The notes under the pieces: model-generated
The model's database searches: none
Told to the model about the DNA's origin: nothing
What the model saw: only the letters and a program-made list of their open reading frames with translations
Part shown: piece by piece, positions 33,018-44,290 of the stretch
How the letters are laid out: the number at the start of each line of letters is the position of its first letter
Numbering within the stretch: position 1 is the stretch's first letter
Position numbers and translations under genes: made by a program
Source of the DNA: Nematopogon swammerdamellus
Lineage: Eukaryota; Arthropoda; Insecta; Lepidoptera; Adelidae
Assembly: GCA_946902875.1 (NCBI GenBank)
Contig: OX336345.1
Coordinates: forward strand, 3,193,395 to 3,257,394
Direction of reading: 5' to 3'
Length of the DNA: 64,000 nucleotides

Positions 33018-33458
33018 TTTTTCACCGGCTGCTTCCAGTAAAACTGTAGGTTCCTTCTCTTGCATTAGGTGGTGGGTTCAAATTAAAGCCGACTAGGCTG
33101 GTGGTACGAAAGTATAGCCAGTATAGCCAGCAATTCAAAGTCTCCAGTTCTGGCCCTTCTGACCCAGCCACCCACACTGGATTACCTTGTGCCTACCCTA
33201 CGACTACCCTTGGACTACCCTTCCCTTCTTAGCTTACTAGGTGGTAGGGTTCATCCCGCCCGGGTTGCTACCACAGCACTGAACGAACGTCGGTCGAAAC
33301 GGCTATGTAAATAGTTCGTATTTTCCATCCAGTTAAGTGTAGCCGACATGAAATGAAGGAAAGCACTGACACGGCACCTAGTTCACCCGGTGTTATGGGG
33401 TGGCATCACGGATGTTGTGGGTGATGTAGCCAACCATGTCCGTTTCCATTAAAAAAAA
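33018..33458 (+). repeat. SINE B (degenerate) followed by SINE A, both 5'-truncated
   Basis: 33018-33186 has the diverged family B body (AAACTGTAGGTTCC ... GACCCAGCCACCCACACTGG). 33190-33458 has the family A body (CGCCCGGGTTGCTACCACAG ... GATGTAGCCAACCATGTC) and poly-A. Confidence 0.75.
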
Positions 33459-34600
33459 ACATGCTAAGCTATGCCGTTGGCAGTGTAACAAATTTTTATA
33501 CTAGCAAAAGTAAATTTGTGGTGGTGCGCGTTTATACACCGCATTATCAGTCAGCACGCAAGTTCCATTCGCATATTTCATCAGGCAAGAAAGACATTTC
33601 CACAATATTGTTTAATGTAACGCAGTTTCCACAACAAAATGTATATATTTTGCGAATGCATTGATGCGTGCGATTGGAAAACAGCTGGTGTGAAGAATTT
33701 ATAATGATTACGCTGTAGAGTGGAACATGGGCACACACACACGTGCATACATACAGTGTAAATTCGTCACTCTTCCTTTTGGCTTTACCGTAGTAGTCGG
33801 GTAAAAAAATATAGACAGTAATTTTCTAAAAAAACTGATGAATGTGTCTCATCACGGGAATTGTATTCAATCAAATTTTAATATGGACATCAGGTTTTCT
33901 AATAATCATGTACTACACCCCTTTCGCTTCCCAATTATTAAATATGCTTACACCCCTTTGTTTCCATGCCATTGTTACCGCGCAGACACACACAAAATTT
34001 GGCGCGCCCGCACGCACAGAAATAGAAATATTTCGTAAAATAATAAGTGAGATCAATTACCTTTATTATACAACGTGAAGATTCACTTATTTAAAAGCAC
34101 AGATGGATTTCTTGAATTCCAAGGAAAACAAAACACGCCCGACATTTTTTCCGAAATTTTCTAACGTAAAATTCCTTTGCGAATCATATATCGACATGTA
34201 GATTATGATTTTAACTATTCAAATAACGCATTCTAAATAAAGTTAGACTAGAAACCAGTTTGCCATCCTGCCAGAAATAATGTAGGTATTTGACAGGTGT
34301 AAAAATTTTTTTTGTCTCAAGACCTGCAAATATTTATAAAGTGAGTTCTATAGGAAAGGCAAAGGTTTTTAACCGTACAGCCAGTCCTTCTCATTTGTTT
34401 TCGTACTAAACATTCATAGAACCCGCAATTTGCGATATTTTCCTATAATTTTTTTTGGCGGCCGGCATGCCCTTCTGCAACCCAAGAGGTTATTCAGTGC
34501 GGACAGGGAAACGGAGTGTGGGAATTAAGTACGTCGGAGGCGTCATACCCGCCAAATGCGAAAAATTTAAGGAGCCCTATGTCCAGCAGTGGAAGCATAA
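33459..34600. other. Scm intron 3, no gene seen
   Basis: Unique AT-rich intronic DNA. Short open frames on both strands lack motifs. Confidence 0.5.
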
Positions 34601-34639
34601 ACACTGGCTGACTGAAACGCGTAATATTAAAGCTATACA

Positions 34640-34815
34640 GAAACAATGAAATCCACCAGCTTCTCGACGTCCCTACAGTTAGCGAGGAGGTCCAATCTAT
34701 CAGCAAAGGCTACATGAATCGACTCCAGCACCATCCCAACAAACTGGCTGAACAACTCACCGAACCTATATTAAGGAGACTCAAAAGACGATGCATAGTG
34801 GACCTATCCAAGTAG
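34640..34815 (+). mobile_element. Jockey-like LINE ORF2 C-terminus
   Basis: The frame reads PTVSEEVQSISKGYMNRLQH then HPNKLAEQLTEPILRRLKRR and DLSK before a stop. This is the C-terminal signature of jockey-clade ORF2. A second decayed piece of this type lies at 51090-51420. Confidence 0.75.
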
Positions 34816-34869
34816 GAAGGTCCGCTATCAAAATGTAGAACTTGGCCCACTGGGGTCAATTCTCTGAAA

Positions 34870-35278
34870 GCCGCGGGTGGCCGAGTGGTTTGGGCATCGG
34901 CTTCTCATGCGAGAGGTCCGCAGTTCGAATCCAGTCGGCGTGTACCAATGAGTTTTTTCTGACGAAAAAATTTGCGTGCATACCTACACCTGCTGCTTCA
35001 CCGTTCAGAACCGGTGTAAAGCTGTGGGTCCCTTCCCTTGCCCCTTACTAGGTGGTAGGCTCAAATTGTAGCCGACTGGGTTGGTACAACCGTACTGGAT
35101 GTAAGATGGCCGCATAGCAGCCTCGGCTGTGTTCTCCTCTAGTCCAGTATAGCCAGCAATCCAGGGAAGTCTCCAGTATGGCACCTACCTTCTCGGAGGT
35201 GATATTGGCTGGTCGGAGCATGCGCTTTGGCCCCTTCGACTCAGCCACCCATACCGGATTAAATAAAAAAAAAAAAAA
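34870..35278 (+). repeat. SINE family B, full length
   Basis: Head GGGTGGCCGAGTGGTTTGGG with B box GGT..CAGTTCGAATCC, then TGTACCAATGAGTTTTTTCT, body and poly-A tail. It is in Scm intron 3, antisense to the gene. Confidence 0.92.
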
Positions 35279-35370
35279 CCCACAACAGATAATGAGAAAA
35301 TCGGCTAAAAGTAAAAAAAAAAAATTATTGCAGATGGAAAAATAAAAAATAAATTAAAAAAAATACAGAC

Positions 35371-35580
35371 ATGATGCGTCCTCTTGGTGGCGGAGGAGAC
35401 GTTGCTGCTGGTCGCGGTATCGTTGCAGAGAGAGCAGGATCCGCCGGCCGGCTCGCCCGTGTCTAGCTCCAGCAGGCCGGGGCAGCAGCGCAGCCCCGAG
35501 CACACGGCCTTCAGCCACGACTTGAGGCTCTCCAGCGACAGCTCATTGCTCGGCAGCTTTATTGTGAAGTTCTTGCCGAT
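35371..35580 (-). CDS. Scm: Scm, exon 3 (SLED domain end)
   Basis: Begins after acceptor GGGCATTTGCAG at 35580 in phase 0 and encodes IGKNFTIKLPSNELSLESLK then SWLKAVCSGLRCCPGLLELD. This is the second half of the SLED (DUF3588) domain of Scm proteins. A Cys/Ser-rich linker follows to SATKRTHH. The chosen donor CAT|GTCTGT (35370-35365) keeps phase 0 and exactly 70 codons but is a weak match to GTAAGT. AAC|GTCTCC, 8 codons earlier, is the alternative. Residues 428-497 of the model. Confidence 0.85.
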
Positions 35581-35746
35581 CTGCAAATGCCCATTGTGAT
35601 TCTTTAGAATCCTATGAGAATCCTTTGAAGATACAAAACTGTAATTAATAAAATAACAATAAGTTTGTTCATTCAAAGTGAATTACACGTGATGTCAGCC
35701 CATCAGGCCTCGGTGAACTAGGTGCCATGTCAGTACTTCCCTTCAT

Positions 35747-36002
35747 AATATTTTATGTTTGTTAGTACTAAGCACGTACTCGCTTTATATCATTGATTTT
35801 ATAAAATCAATGCTTTATATATGTTTTTAATTAGAAAAATGCAAATCGAAAAACATTTGAAAAAATACATCCCGACCAGGATTCGAACCTGGGTCTTTGG
35901 CTTGAGCCGCCAACGCGATAACCAACTACACCACCGGGCCGTTATGTATTATTTCCAAATTTTCGATCTGTTGCATCTTCATGATGTCGCATAATTTTTG
36001 CG
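35747..36002 (-). repeat. SINE family C (tRNA-derived) with 12-bp target duplication
   Basis: ACTTCCCTTCAT flanks it on both sides (35735-35746 and 36003-36014). The minus strand holds a tRNA-like head, GGTGTAGTTGGTTATCGCGT and CAGGTTCGAATCCTGG. The anticodon-loop position 33 is G instead of T and the acceptor stem is imperfect, so it is a SINE head rather than a working tRNA. Confidence 0.75.
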
Positions 36003-36036
36003 ACTTCCCTTCATTTCATGTCGGCTACACTGAACT

Positions 36037-36189
36037 AGCCGGGGGGCGTCCGGCTAGGTGGACAGATGACCTAAAAAAGGTAGCCGGGAGTGGATGGATG
36101 AGAAGAGCGGAAGACCGCGTGTGGTGGCGTGCCTTGGGAGAGGCCTATGTCCAGCAGTGGACCGATACAGGCTGATGTTGAATGATGAA
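36037..36189 (+). mobile_element. RTE-like LINE 3' end with 11-bp target duplication
   Basis: Encodes GRPARWTDDLKKVAGSGWMR and RVWWRALGEAYVQQWTDTG, the C-terminus of RTE ORF2. It is flanked by TACACTGAACT on both sides (36026-36036, 36190-36200) and ends TGATGTTGAATGATGAA. Confidence 0.85.
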
Positions 36190-36567
36190 TACACTGAACT
36201 GGACGGAAAACACAAACTAGATGTACTACTTCATAGCTGTTTCAACTGACTTTCCTTCAGTGTGGTGGTATCAGTCCGAATGGGCTAAGCCCTACCACCT
36301 AGTAAAGTAGTACAGGAACCTACAGTTTTACGTGGAATCTGAACCATAACCGTCGGACAGTCAGCTATCGGAAAGTTCAACTGCGCCCAGTGAGCTTAAC
36401 TAGGACGATTGAGCGCCAATGCATAGTTCCACCTACCTACCGAGGCTGACACTGTCAAGTAGTCACAATTTGTAGAATTCATTATCTTGTTCCTGTTCAA
36501 CTTTTCTAGCGGAGGTTTATAGCTCCGAATTAACCCCCGGTTACGTCTCTTCCAACAGTTATTTGTT

Positions 36568-36866
36568 GGTTAAAATGAAATTTCTCATACATTTAACAGG
36601 AGATAACTCGCTACATTTTAGCCAAAGGTTAAAATGAAATTTCTCATACATTTAACAGGAGATAACTCGCTACATTTTAGCCAAAGGTTAAAATGAAATT
36701 TCTCATACATTTAACAGGAGATAACTCGCTACATTTTAGCCAAAGGTTAAAATGAAATTTCTCATACATTTAACAGGAGATAACTCGCTACATTTTAGCC
36801 AAAGGTTAAAATGAAATTTCTCATACATTTAACAGAAGATAACTCGCTACATTTTAGCCAAAGGTG
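36568..36866 (+). repeat. 59-bp tandem repeat, five copies
   Basis: GGTTAAAATGAAATTTCTCA ... CTACATTTTAGCCAAA repeats five times at 59-base spacing. The only change I see is ACAGGAG to ACAGAAG in the last unit. Near-identity implies recent expansion or local gene conversion. Confidence 0.95.
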
Positions 36867-37097
36867 GTTATACGTCTTGTCCCAACAGTCTGGATAATGC
36901 TTGGAACTAGGGTTACCTTCTGTCCGGGTTTACCGGGACAGGGTCAGGGTTTTTAGGGTGTCCGGGGAGGTCCGGGCGGATTTTTTCCTAGATTTTTAAA
37001 TACCGCGCCCAAATGTCTGTTTCTCAGGTCTCGGCTCGGCGAACCCATGCTAATTTCTCTTCCATACAATGCTAAGAAAATTATTGCATTTTTTTAA

Positions 37098-37766
37098 CCC
37101 CTGGTGTGCGTACGGCCCCGTCGGGGCGGTGACATTTGCTGTGCCAGATGTGCGGGCCGCCCCCGCGGGGCGGCCCTGACAACTTCATACAAATAATTTA
37201 TTGTAACGTGCAACATCCTTCTTAACTCTTCTAACGAATGTCTAGTAATTGATGAAAGAGTAGGCTAACTAAAAATACACACTTCTATGTGCTTGTCCTG
37301 TCAAATAATTATTGACAAGCGATCTTCAGTCGGTCTCTCTGTGTTCGCGGACGGTGACGTGTGCGCCTCGTGTTTTTAGTGGTTTCTTGTGGATTTTTTG
37401 GTGTTTTCTTTGTGAAAAACGATGGAAGGGTAAGTAATCTTCATTTACAATAGTTTCTCGGCGCTGAGGAACGATTTATTCGTAAAGTATCGTAATTTTG
37501 GTAACCCCCTAGGCAAAAACCGTTCCGAAAATTCTTGATTTTTTTAAACCAGTTTAATAATGATAGTATTAAACACATTACCAATGAAATTATAGAAAAT
37601 TTTATGTACATTTGGAAAATAAAACCTTTTCATATACGTTTAAAAGAAAAAAGTCTAGAAATATCGCCAAAAACGCAGAGCGCACCCGATTTTGACTAAA
37701 ATTTATTTTGGCCAAAATGGCGACGCACTCAAGGGCTGACACCTAATCGGGCTCGCACATGAGGGG
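37098..37766 (+). mobile_element. piggyBac-like non-autonomous element, 669 bp
   Basis: It follows TTAA (37094-37097) and starts CCCCTGGTGTGCG. It ends CGCACATGAGGGG, giving an imperfect terminal inverted repeat of about 13-18 bp. TTAA target plus CCC start is the piggyBac pattern; the right flank is ATAT, so the second target copy has changed or the end is misjudged. Inside the left end is a perfect GC palindrome (GGGCCGCCCC CGC GGGGCGGCCC). Further in is a leader-like segment with ATGGAAGG|GTAAGTAA at about 37421-37436, resembling a first coding exon and donor. No transposase remains. Confidence 0.5.
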
Positions 37767-37807
37767 ATATTGTGTCCGGATTTTTGTCCAAAATGTCACG
37801 GGTTTTA

Positions 37808-38061
37808 GACGGAGGTTACACGCTAGGTTTGGCATCAGTTCAGTCCGTGACCTTGGTCACAACAAGATTGACGCCAGACTGACGCCAGACGTCTGTATCA
37901 GTCTGCCATCAGTCTAGTATCAAAATATTTTAAAATCCATCAGTCTGGTCCATCAGTCCAAACCATCCATCCATCAAAGTAGATTAAACGGTCAGTCTGG
38001 ACCATGGTTTAACCAGACTGATGGACTGAACTGATGCCTAGCCTAGCGTGTAACCTCCGTC
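37808..38061. mobile_element. Harbinger-like MITE, 254 bp
   Basis: Terminal inverted repeats GACGGAGGTTACACGCTAGG and its complement are perfect over 20 bp. The flanking 3-bp repeat is TTA (37805-37807, 38062-38064), the PIF/Harbinger target. The interior has several inverted CAGTCTGG/CCAGACTG motifs. No ORF. It is in Scm intron 2, 85 bp downstream of exon 2 (38146-38407). Confidence 0.85.
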
Positions 38062-38145
38062 TTAGATTTTCTTGTCCTAAGTTTCACCAACATGGAGATG
38101 GCAACCCTACTTGCAACAACGGTCCAACAAACTCTGCACACTCAC

Positions 38146-38407
38146 CGTGGTAGTCGTGGTAGACGGTAGGACAGAGGCAGCCGTGGCCAGAGCTCGCGAA
38201 ACTCGCGGTGCGTCCGCGTACGCGCTCAGCAGCTCGCGCGCGACCGCCTCCGCCGCGCCAGCCACCCCCGCGCCCGCCAGCGACCCGGCCAGCGCGCCGC
38301 AGCCCACCGCGCACGACGCGCGCACACGCACGCACACCGTCCCGCTCCGACCTCCGGCCGCGCCGCTCTCGTGCAGGGCGGGGATGCCGTTTGGACGCAT
38401 TCGAAAC
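38146..38407 (-). CDS. Scm: Scm, exon 2 (SLED domain start)
   Basis: 262 bases; acceptor TTTTTAATGCAG, one base completing the split Arg codon from exon 1 (40415-41433), donor CCACG|GTGAGT. It encodes RPNGIPALHESGAAGGRSGT, VCVRVRASCAVGCGALAG and an Ala-rich helix region. The GTVCV-V motif marks the start of the SLED domain. GC content is far above the flanking intron. Residues 341-427 of the model. The acceptor lies about 14 bases from an antisense LINE fragment (38420-38690). Confidence 0.9.
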
Positions 38408-38419
38408 CTGCATTAAAAA

Positions 38420-38690
38420 GGTAGAGAAAGGGGTGACCTCATAGAAACATACAAGATTCTCAATCAGCATTATGATTGTCCAGAACTGGAGAACCTCTTT
38501 ACTAGAAATACAAATAGTCCACAGCTTGAAGCTGAATGTCACTGTCAGGTCAACAAATCCGAGACGAAACTTCCTGTCAAATAGAGCAGTGGAAATGTGG
38601 AACAAACTGCCCGAAGATGTCGTACAAGCACCCACCACCAATTCCTTTAAAAACAGGCTCGACAAACACCTAAAAAAAACACCAAACTAA
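38420..38690 (+). mobile_element. CR1-like LINE fragment next to Scm exon 2
   Basis: The plus strand encodes ERGDLIETYKILNQHYDCPE, LENLFTRNTNSPQLEA and, after a frameshift, VRSTNPRRNFLSNRAVEMWN KLPEDVVQAP. It is the same ORF2 C-terminal region as 31160-31690. It is antisense to Scm within intron 1. Confidence 0.8.
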
Positions 38691-38711
38691 ACTAACATAA
38701 AAATAACAAAG

Positions 38712-38844
38712 CACTATTCTCAAATCAAAACAAATGTGCAGTTCGCATAATAAAGTTTTATGGCTCAGTGACGGGAATCTCCCTTCACTAAGCCATAAAA
38801 CTTTCTTGTGAGAGCTGCATGTTTGTTTTGATTTGAGTATAGTG
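38712..38844. mobile_element. Foldback element, about 60-bp arms
   Basis: 38712-38772 (CACTATTCTCAAATCAAAAC ... TTATGGCTCAGTGA) is the inverted copy of 38786-38844. It is followed by (AAAT)n at about 38885-38910. Confidence 0.75.
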
Positions 38845-38994
38845 AACTTAGACATGAACACATCAGCTCAGGCTGTTCGTTCATCAAATAAATAAATAAA
38901 TAAATAAAAAAAAACATTAATTTTACTGGTTCCAAGGTCAGCATGGAGTACTAAAAAATTATAATATTTTATTTCATTGCATGGTGTGTGTTTT

Positions 38995-39227
38995 TCTTTA
39001 TGTAATCCGATGTGGATGGCTGAGTCAGAGGAGCCAGAACATATGCTCCGACCAGCCAATATCACCTCCAAGAAAGTACCATGTACCCTTTGGATTGCTG
39101 GCTATACATACTAAGTAGTGGTGAACACGAAGTTGTTACGTAGCCATCTTAAGTCCAGTACGGTGGTATCAACGCAGTCGGCTACAATTTGACCCTACCA
39201 CCTAGTAAGGGGGCAAGGGAAATGCAT
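38995..39227 (-). repeat. SINE family B, 5'-truncated
   Basis: TATGTAATCCGATGTGGATGG ... GCCTACC-type ending; body only. Confidence 0.75.
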
Positions 39228-39307
39228 TTTCATCTGATGTGGAGCCCGGAATCACGCATCCATTATTCAGTATGAAAATAATTCTCTACACGGTGGCATC
39301 TGGTTTG

Positions 39308-39702
39308 GGCGGGTGGCCGAGTGGTTTGGGCATCGGCTTCTCATGCGAGAGGTCCGCGGTTCGAATCCCGTCGGCGTGTACCAATGAGTTTTTTCTGACG
39401 AAAAAATTTATGTGCATACCTGCTGCTTCACCGTTCGGAACCAGTGTAAAACTGTAGGTCCCTTCCCTTGCCCCTTACTAGGTGGTAGGCTCAAATTGTA
39501 GCCGACTGGGTTGGTACCACCGTACTGGATGTAAGATGGCCGCATAGCAGCCTCGGCTGTGTTCTCCTCTAGTTCAGTATAGCCAGCAATCCAGGGAAGT
39601 CGCGGTATGGCACCTACCTTCTCGGAGGTGATATTGGCTGGTCGGAGCATGCACTTTGGCCCCTCCGACTCAGCCACCCATACCGGAATACATAAAAAAA
39701 AA
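39308..39702 (+). repeat. SINE family B, full length
   Basis: Head CGGGTGGCCGAGTGGTTTGG, B box GGTTCGAATCC, body and poly-A. It is flanked by two reversed copies (38995-39227 and 40063-40352) in Scm intron 1. Confidence 0.92.
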
Positions 39703-39738
39703 AAATCTCATTGACTCAAATTTGCAACCATGTTAACG

Positions 39739-39870
39739 TGTGGGGCCGGTACTTAAAAAGAATATCCCCACTGCATCTCTCCCCATGCATGTCGTAAAAG
39801 GCGACTAAGGGATAAGGACAAGATGCCGTGCTAAAGGGCGACAGGCTCGCCACCTCTCACCTTGGCACGG
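39739..39870 (+). repeat. Dispersed GTGTGGGGCCGGTAC repeat
   Basis: GTGTGGGGCCGGTACTTAAA ... AAAAGGCGACTAAGGGATAA. Reversed copies occur at 54375-54525 and 62293-62385. It is common in moth genomes; the class is unknown to me. Confidence 0.6.
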
Positions 39871-40062
39871 TACTTCCACCGAGTCATGCAGCAGGTGGGT
39901 CTTCGTGCCTTACTGCTGCTAGATCGATTGAATCTTGTTCGAATACTTTGCGAAACGTGGTGGTCGGTCTTGTGCTGTAATTTACCAGAGTTCTTGCACC
40001 ACAACACCGATTACTCTGCTTACCTCGATTGTCGGGATTCAGCGTGTGTGATATGTTTGTAT

Positions 40063-40352
40063 GTATATTTTTTTTTTTATCCGGTATGGGCGGCTGAGTC
40101 AGAGTGGCCAAAGCGCATGCTCCGACCAGCCAATATCACCTCCGAGAAGGTAGGTGCCATACCGGAGACTTCCCTGGATTGCTGGCTATACTGGACCAGA
40201 GGAGAACACAACCGATGCTGCTATGCGGCAATCTTACATCCAGTACGGTGGTACCAACCCAGTCGGCTACAATTTGAGCCTACCACCTAGTAAGCGGCAA
40301 GGGAAGGGACCTACAGTTTTACACCGGTTCCAAACGGTGAAGCAGCAGGTGT
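40063..40352 (-). repeat. SINE family B, 5'-truncated
   Basis: From poly-T and ATCCGGTATGGGCGGCTGAG to AACGGTGAAGCAGCAGGTGT; it lacks the tRNA-like head. Confidence 0.88.
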
Positions 40353-40413
40353 AGCATGTTTCAAAAGACAACTTTTCTAACGAGCAAACAAGGGTGATGA
40401 AGAATGTGGTTTA

Positions 40414-41660
<1,247 letters not shown>

Positions 41661-42681
41661 TTTATACTTTTTTTCTTCAAAATCTAGAAGCGTATGGATG
41701 CTATGGCTTTACAAGATCGGTCGCATAGCGTACAAAAATATATCCGAGAATATATCAAAACAAAATTCCTCATCCTTCCTTGGTTTATTTATTAGGTATT
41801 AAACACATAAAGTAAATTATTTTTTTCCGGTGAATGTAAAAAAATTACGTATACTGAACCGATTGTATCACCAATTCACCAACTAAACTGTTTAGTTGAG
41901 TAGGCCATGACGGCCGATTTCTCTCCAACAACCCAACTGTTTGTTTAGTCGTTGAGGTGCGTACACACACGGACGATCGTTCTGTCATTTGCTCTGTAGT
42001 GAATAGTGATACTACCCGAACCGCGGTACGGTACGTTAGGATACTGATACACGCACTCTGCATGTATTAGTACGCAGTAATATAGCATAATAAATTAATA
42101 ATCGTGGAAATTGTTGGCTGACAAGCTGGTAGACAATTCAATTAGTGCGTTATCAAGGCAGCAGGCCTCGCACTCTATGGAGCGCAGACTTCTAGTCTGG
42201 CGGGCGGTCGCGCAAATTATGATTAGTAAGGTTCGAATCCGAATCTAACTCAATTTTTTTTTTAAAAAGAACCTAAAAACAGTCTGTGTCGATCAAAAAG
42301 TAGGCCATGTGCGCACTACTATAGGGATAATAGAGACATGGCCGACGTAAACGCCATCTGGTGTCGAATCGAATCGACCTACCTAGGACCCAGGCAGCAT
42401 GTTTCCAAAGTTCCAAAACGGACAAAACTCGCATAGTGCAGTCCAAATACTTCCGAAATTTTAATTTCCCGCCAAACTGGCATCGACCAATCAGAGCAAC
42501 TCACCCTATAGACTTTGGAAATATGCACCCAGGCAGTAAGGTGTCAATATTGTCGGGTTGGCGGTTAAAGCATTTGACGGTATACAGTACTACAAAACAC
42601 CTTTCCGCGTCCGCCTAGTATAATTACTTTTTATGCAGGCCAAGTGCTGACCTCTAAAGTTTCAGCTAGGTTATTAGGCGT
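41661..42681. other. No gene seen; one tRNA-like patch
   Basis: 42155-42255 has GGAGCGCAGACTTCTAGTCTG (Arg-TCT-like anticodon arm) and a GGTTCGAATCC B box. The variable region is too long and there is no acceptor stem, so it is a pseudo-tRNA or SINE head. It shares GCAGGCCTC.GCACTCTATG with the insert at 58499. Confidence 0.4.
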
Positions 42682-43499
42682 TCATGGGTCGTTCCGCCAT
42701 TTCGTTCAAATTGCATTCCCGCGCAATAAAAGCGTGTGAAAATGTATGTATTTTAAAATGATTTTATTGAAATATATAGGTTTAGATGAAAGGAAAAAGT
42801 AGTATTTAACGAATCAGACATTTGTCCATTCAATTAAATAAAAAAAAATAAAAACCTTCAAAATTCTCATTCCTATCCTCTTCCAAACGAAGGATCAGTA
42901 TTTAGTATAATTTTTTTGTTTTGTTTCTTCAAGTAAAATGAGTATATTAATAAACCCACCTATAGTGTAACTAATAACGCATGTTTCTTTGGGATTCATT
43001 TATTTTTAGAGCCATTATATCATAAAAAGAATTCATATTTCATTTTTGTCCGTGGAAAAACGTCATTACCTTCCGCGGAACTGGTATTACAAATTAGACT
43101 GTGTGTGACCCGACTTTAGCCTTCGCTCTACGCTCCGCACGTCGAACGCTCCTCATTGTGTCCCTGGATCTAGACAGGAGAGGACGAGCGTCGCTGGGAA
43201 AGAAAATACTCACGATCTTCGTGCTCATCAACTACTTTGTCACCGTCCAGGCATCATTACCTTCCGGCTTTTTTTAACATAAGTACACGATATAAAAATT
43301 TCATTTAAATCCTAATGCATCAGATTTTAGTCAGAATACTCGTTAATTAATATAATAAATTTGTAATATCAGTAATAAGGGAGCAATTGAAGAAATACAT
43401 CAAAATTTCATTACCCTCCTTTTCATTACCCTCCTTTACCCTCAAAATGTTTGCCGGACGGTAATGAAGGGGTTCGGATGGTAATGAAATGTTTACTTG

Positions 43500-44290
43500 A
43501 TTTTCCTTCCCTCCTACCTAACTGGGTGGTAGGTTATATCCCGCCCGTTTTGGTACCACCGCAGCACTGAATGAAACGTTGGTCCAAACGGCTATGTAAA
43601 CGTCCGAATGTCCATGGTCATCGTTGGACACCTTATGGATGGCTTGGCGCCATATGTCGGGTTTTATATAAAGCAAAATATTTCGTGTTTTCCGTCGAGT
43701 TCAGTGTAGCCGACACGATGAAAGGAAATTACTATCAGGGCACCTAGTTCACCAAGGTGTTATGGGCTGACATCGCGGATGTTGTAGGCGATGTAAACAT
43801 GTCAGTGTTCACAAAAAAAATTGTGTGCACGTAGTAAGTAGTACATAAATAATAAAAATCCAATAAAACTGGACTTTTAATTCTATTTGGCACGTAAAGT
43901 ATCTACATAACGTATACTGGAGTACGGGGTTTAACCCGACCGGGTCGGCACCAACGCACTGACTGAAGTTCGGTCGAAATGCTATGAAAATTGTTCATGT
44001 TTTTGACCAGTTAAGTGTAGCCGGTTCAATTCAGTGATATGTAAGAGTATAGTTGTTTTACGTGCCAAATAGAATTAAAAGTCCAGTTTTATTGGATTTT
44101 TATTATTTATGTACTACTTACTACGTGCACACAATTTTTTTTGTGAACACTGACATGTTTACCTCGCCTACAACATCCGTGATGTCAGCCCATAACACCT
44201 TGGTGAACTAGGTGCCCTGATAGTACTTTCCTTTCATCGTGTCGGCTACACTGAACTCGACGGAAAACACGAAATATTTTGCTTTATTTA
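43500..44290. repeat. Large inverted repeat of SINE A and LINE pieces
   Basis: Arms 43605-43899 and 44057-44350 are inverted copies of about 295 bp around a 157-bp spacer. Each arm holds family A SINE body (CACCTAGTTCACC, TGATGTCAGCCCATAACACC reversed in the right arm), a poly-A, and GGACTTTTAATTCTATTTGG. Each also holds a LINE 3' end segment (ATGTCCATGG, GACACCTTATGG). The spacer contains another family A fragment (43920-44050). Confidence 0.85.

Larger units (their letters stand above)
35683..36450 (-). repeat. SINE family A split by two later insertions
   Basis: The tail part (35683-35746), a middle piece (36003-36036) and the remainder (36190-36450, to ACCGAGGCTGAC) are collinear parts of one family A copy. 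They are separated by a SINE C (35747-36002) and an RTE end (36037-36189), each flanked by a target duplication. The head is diverged. Confidence 0.8.

Noticed and set aside
34870..34940. Possible tRNA gene (A and B boxes, GGTTCGAATCC-type arm); same at 39308, 31150 and 19531
   Set aside because: The same head occurs in four full-length dispersed copies with an identical 3' body and poly-A tail, so it is a SINE promoter, not an individual tRNA gene.
35880..35945. tRNA-Glu(CTC)-like cloverleaf on the minus strand
   Set aside because: Position 33 is not T, the acceptor stem has mismatches, and it is inside an insertion with a target duplication and a relative at 28676.
38084..38665. 193-codon minus-strand ORF across Scm exon 2
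   Set aside because: It mixes exon 2 in the wrong frame with intron and antisense LINE; the SLED frame joins correctly to exons 1 and 3.
42155..42255. tRNA-Arg(TCT) gene
   Set aside because: Anticodon-arm and B-box similarity only; the intervening region is too long and there is no acceptor stem.
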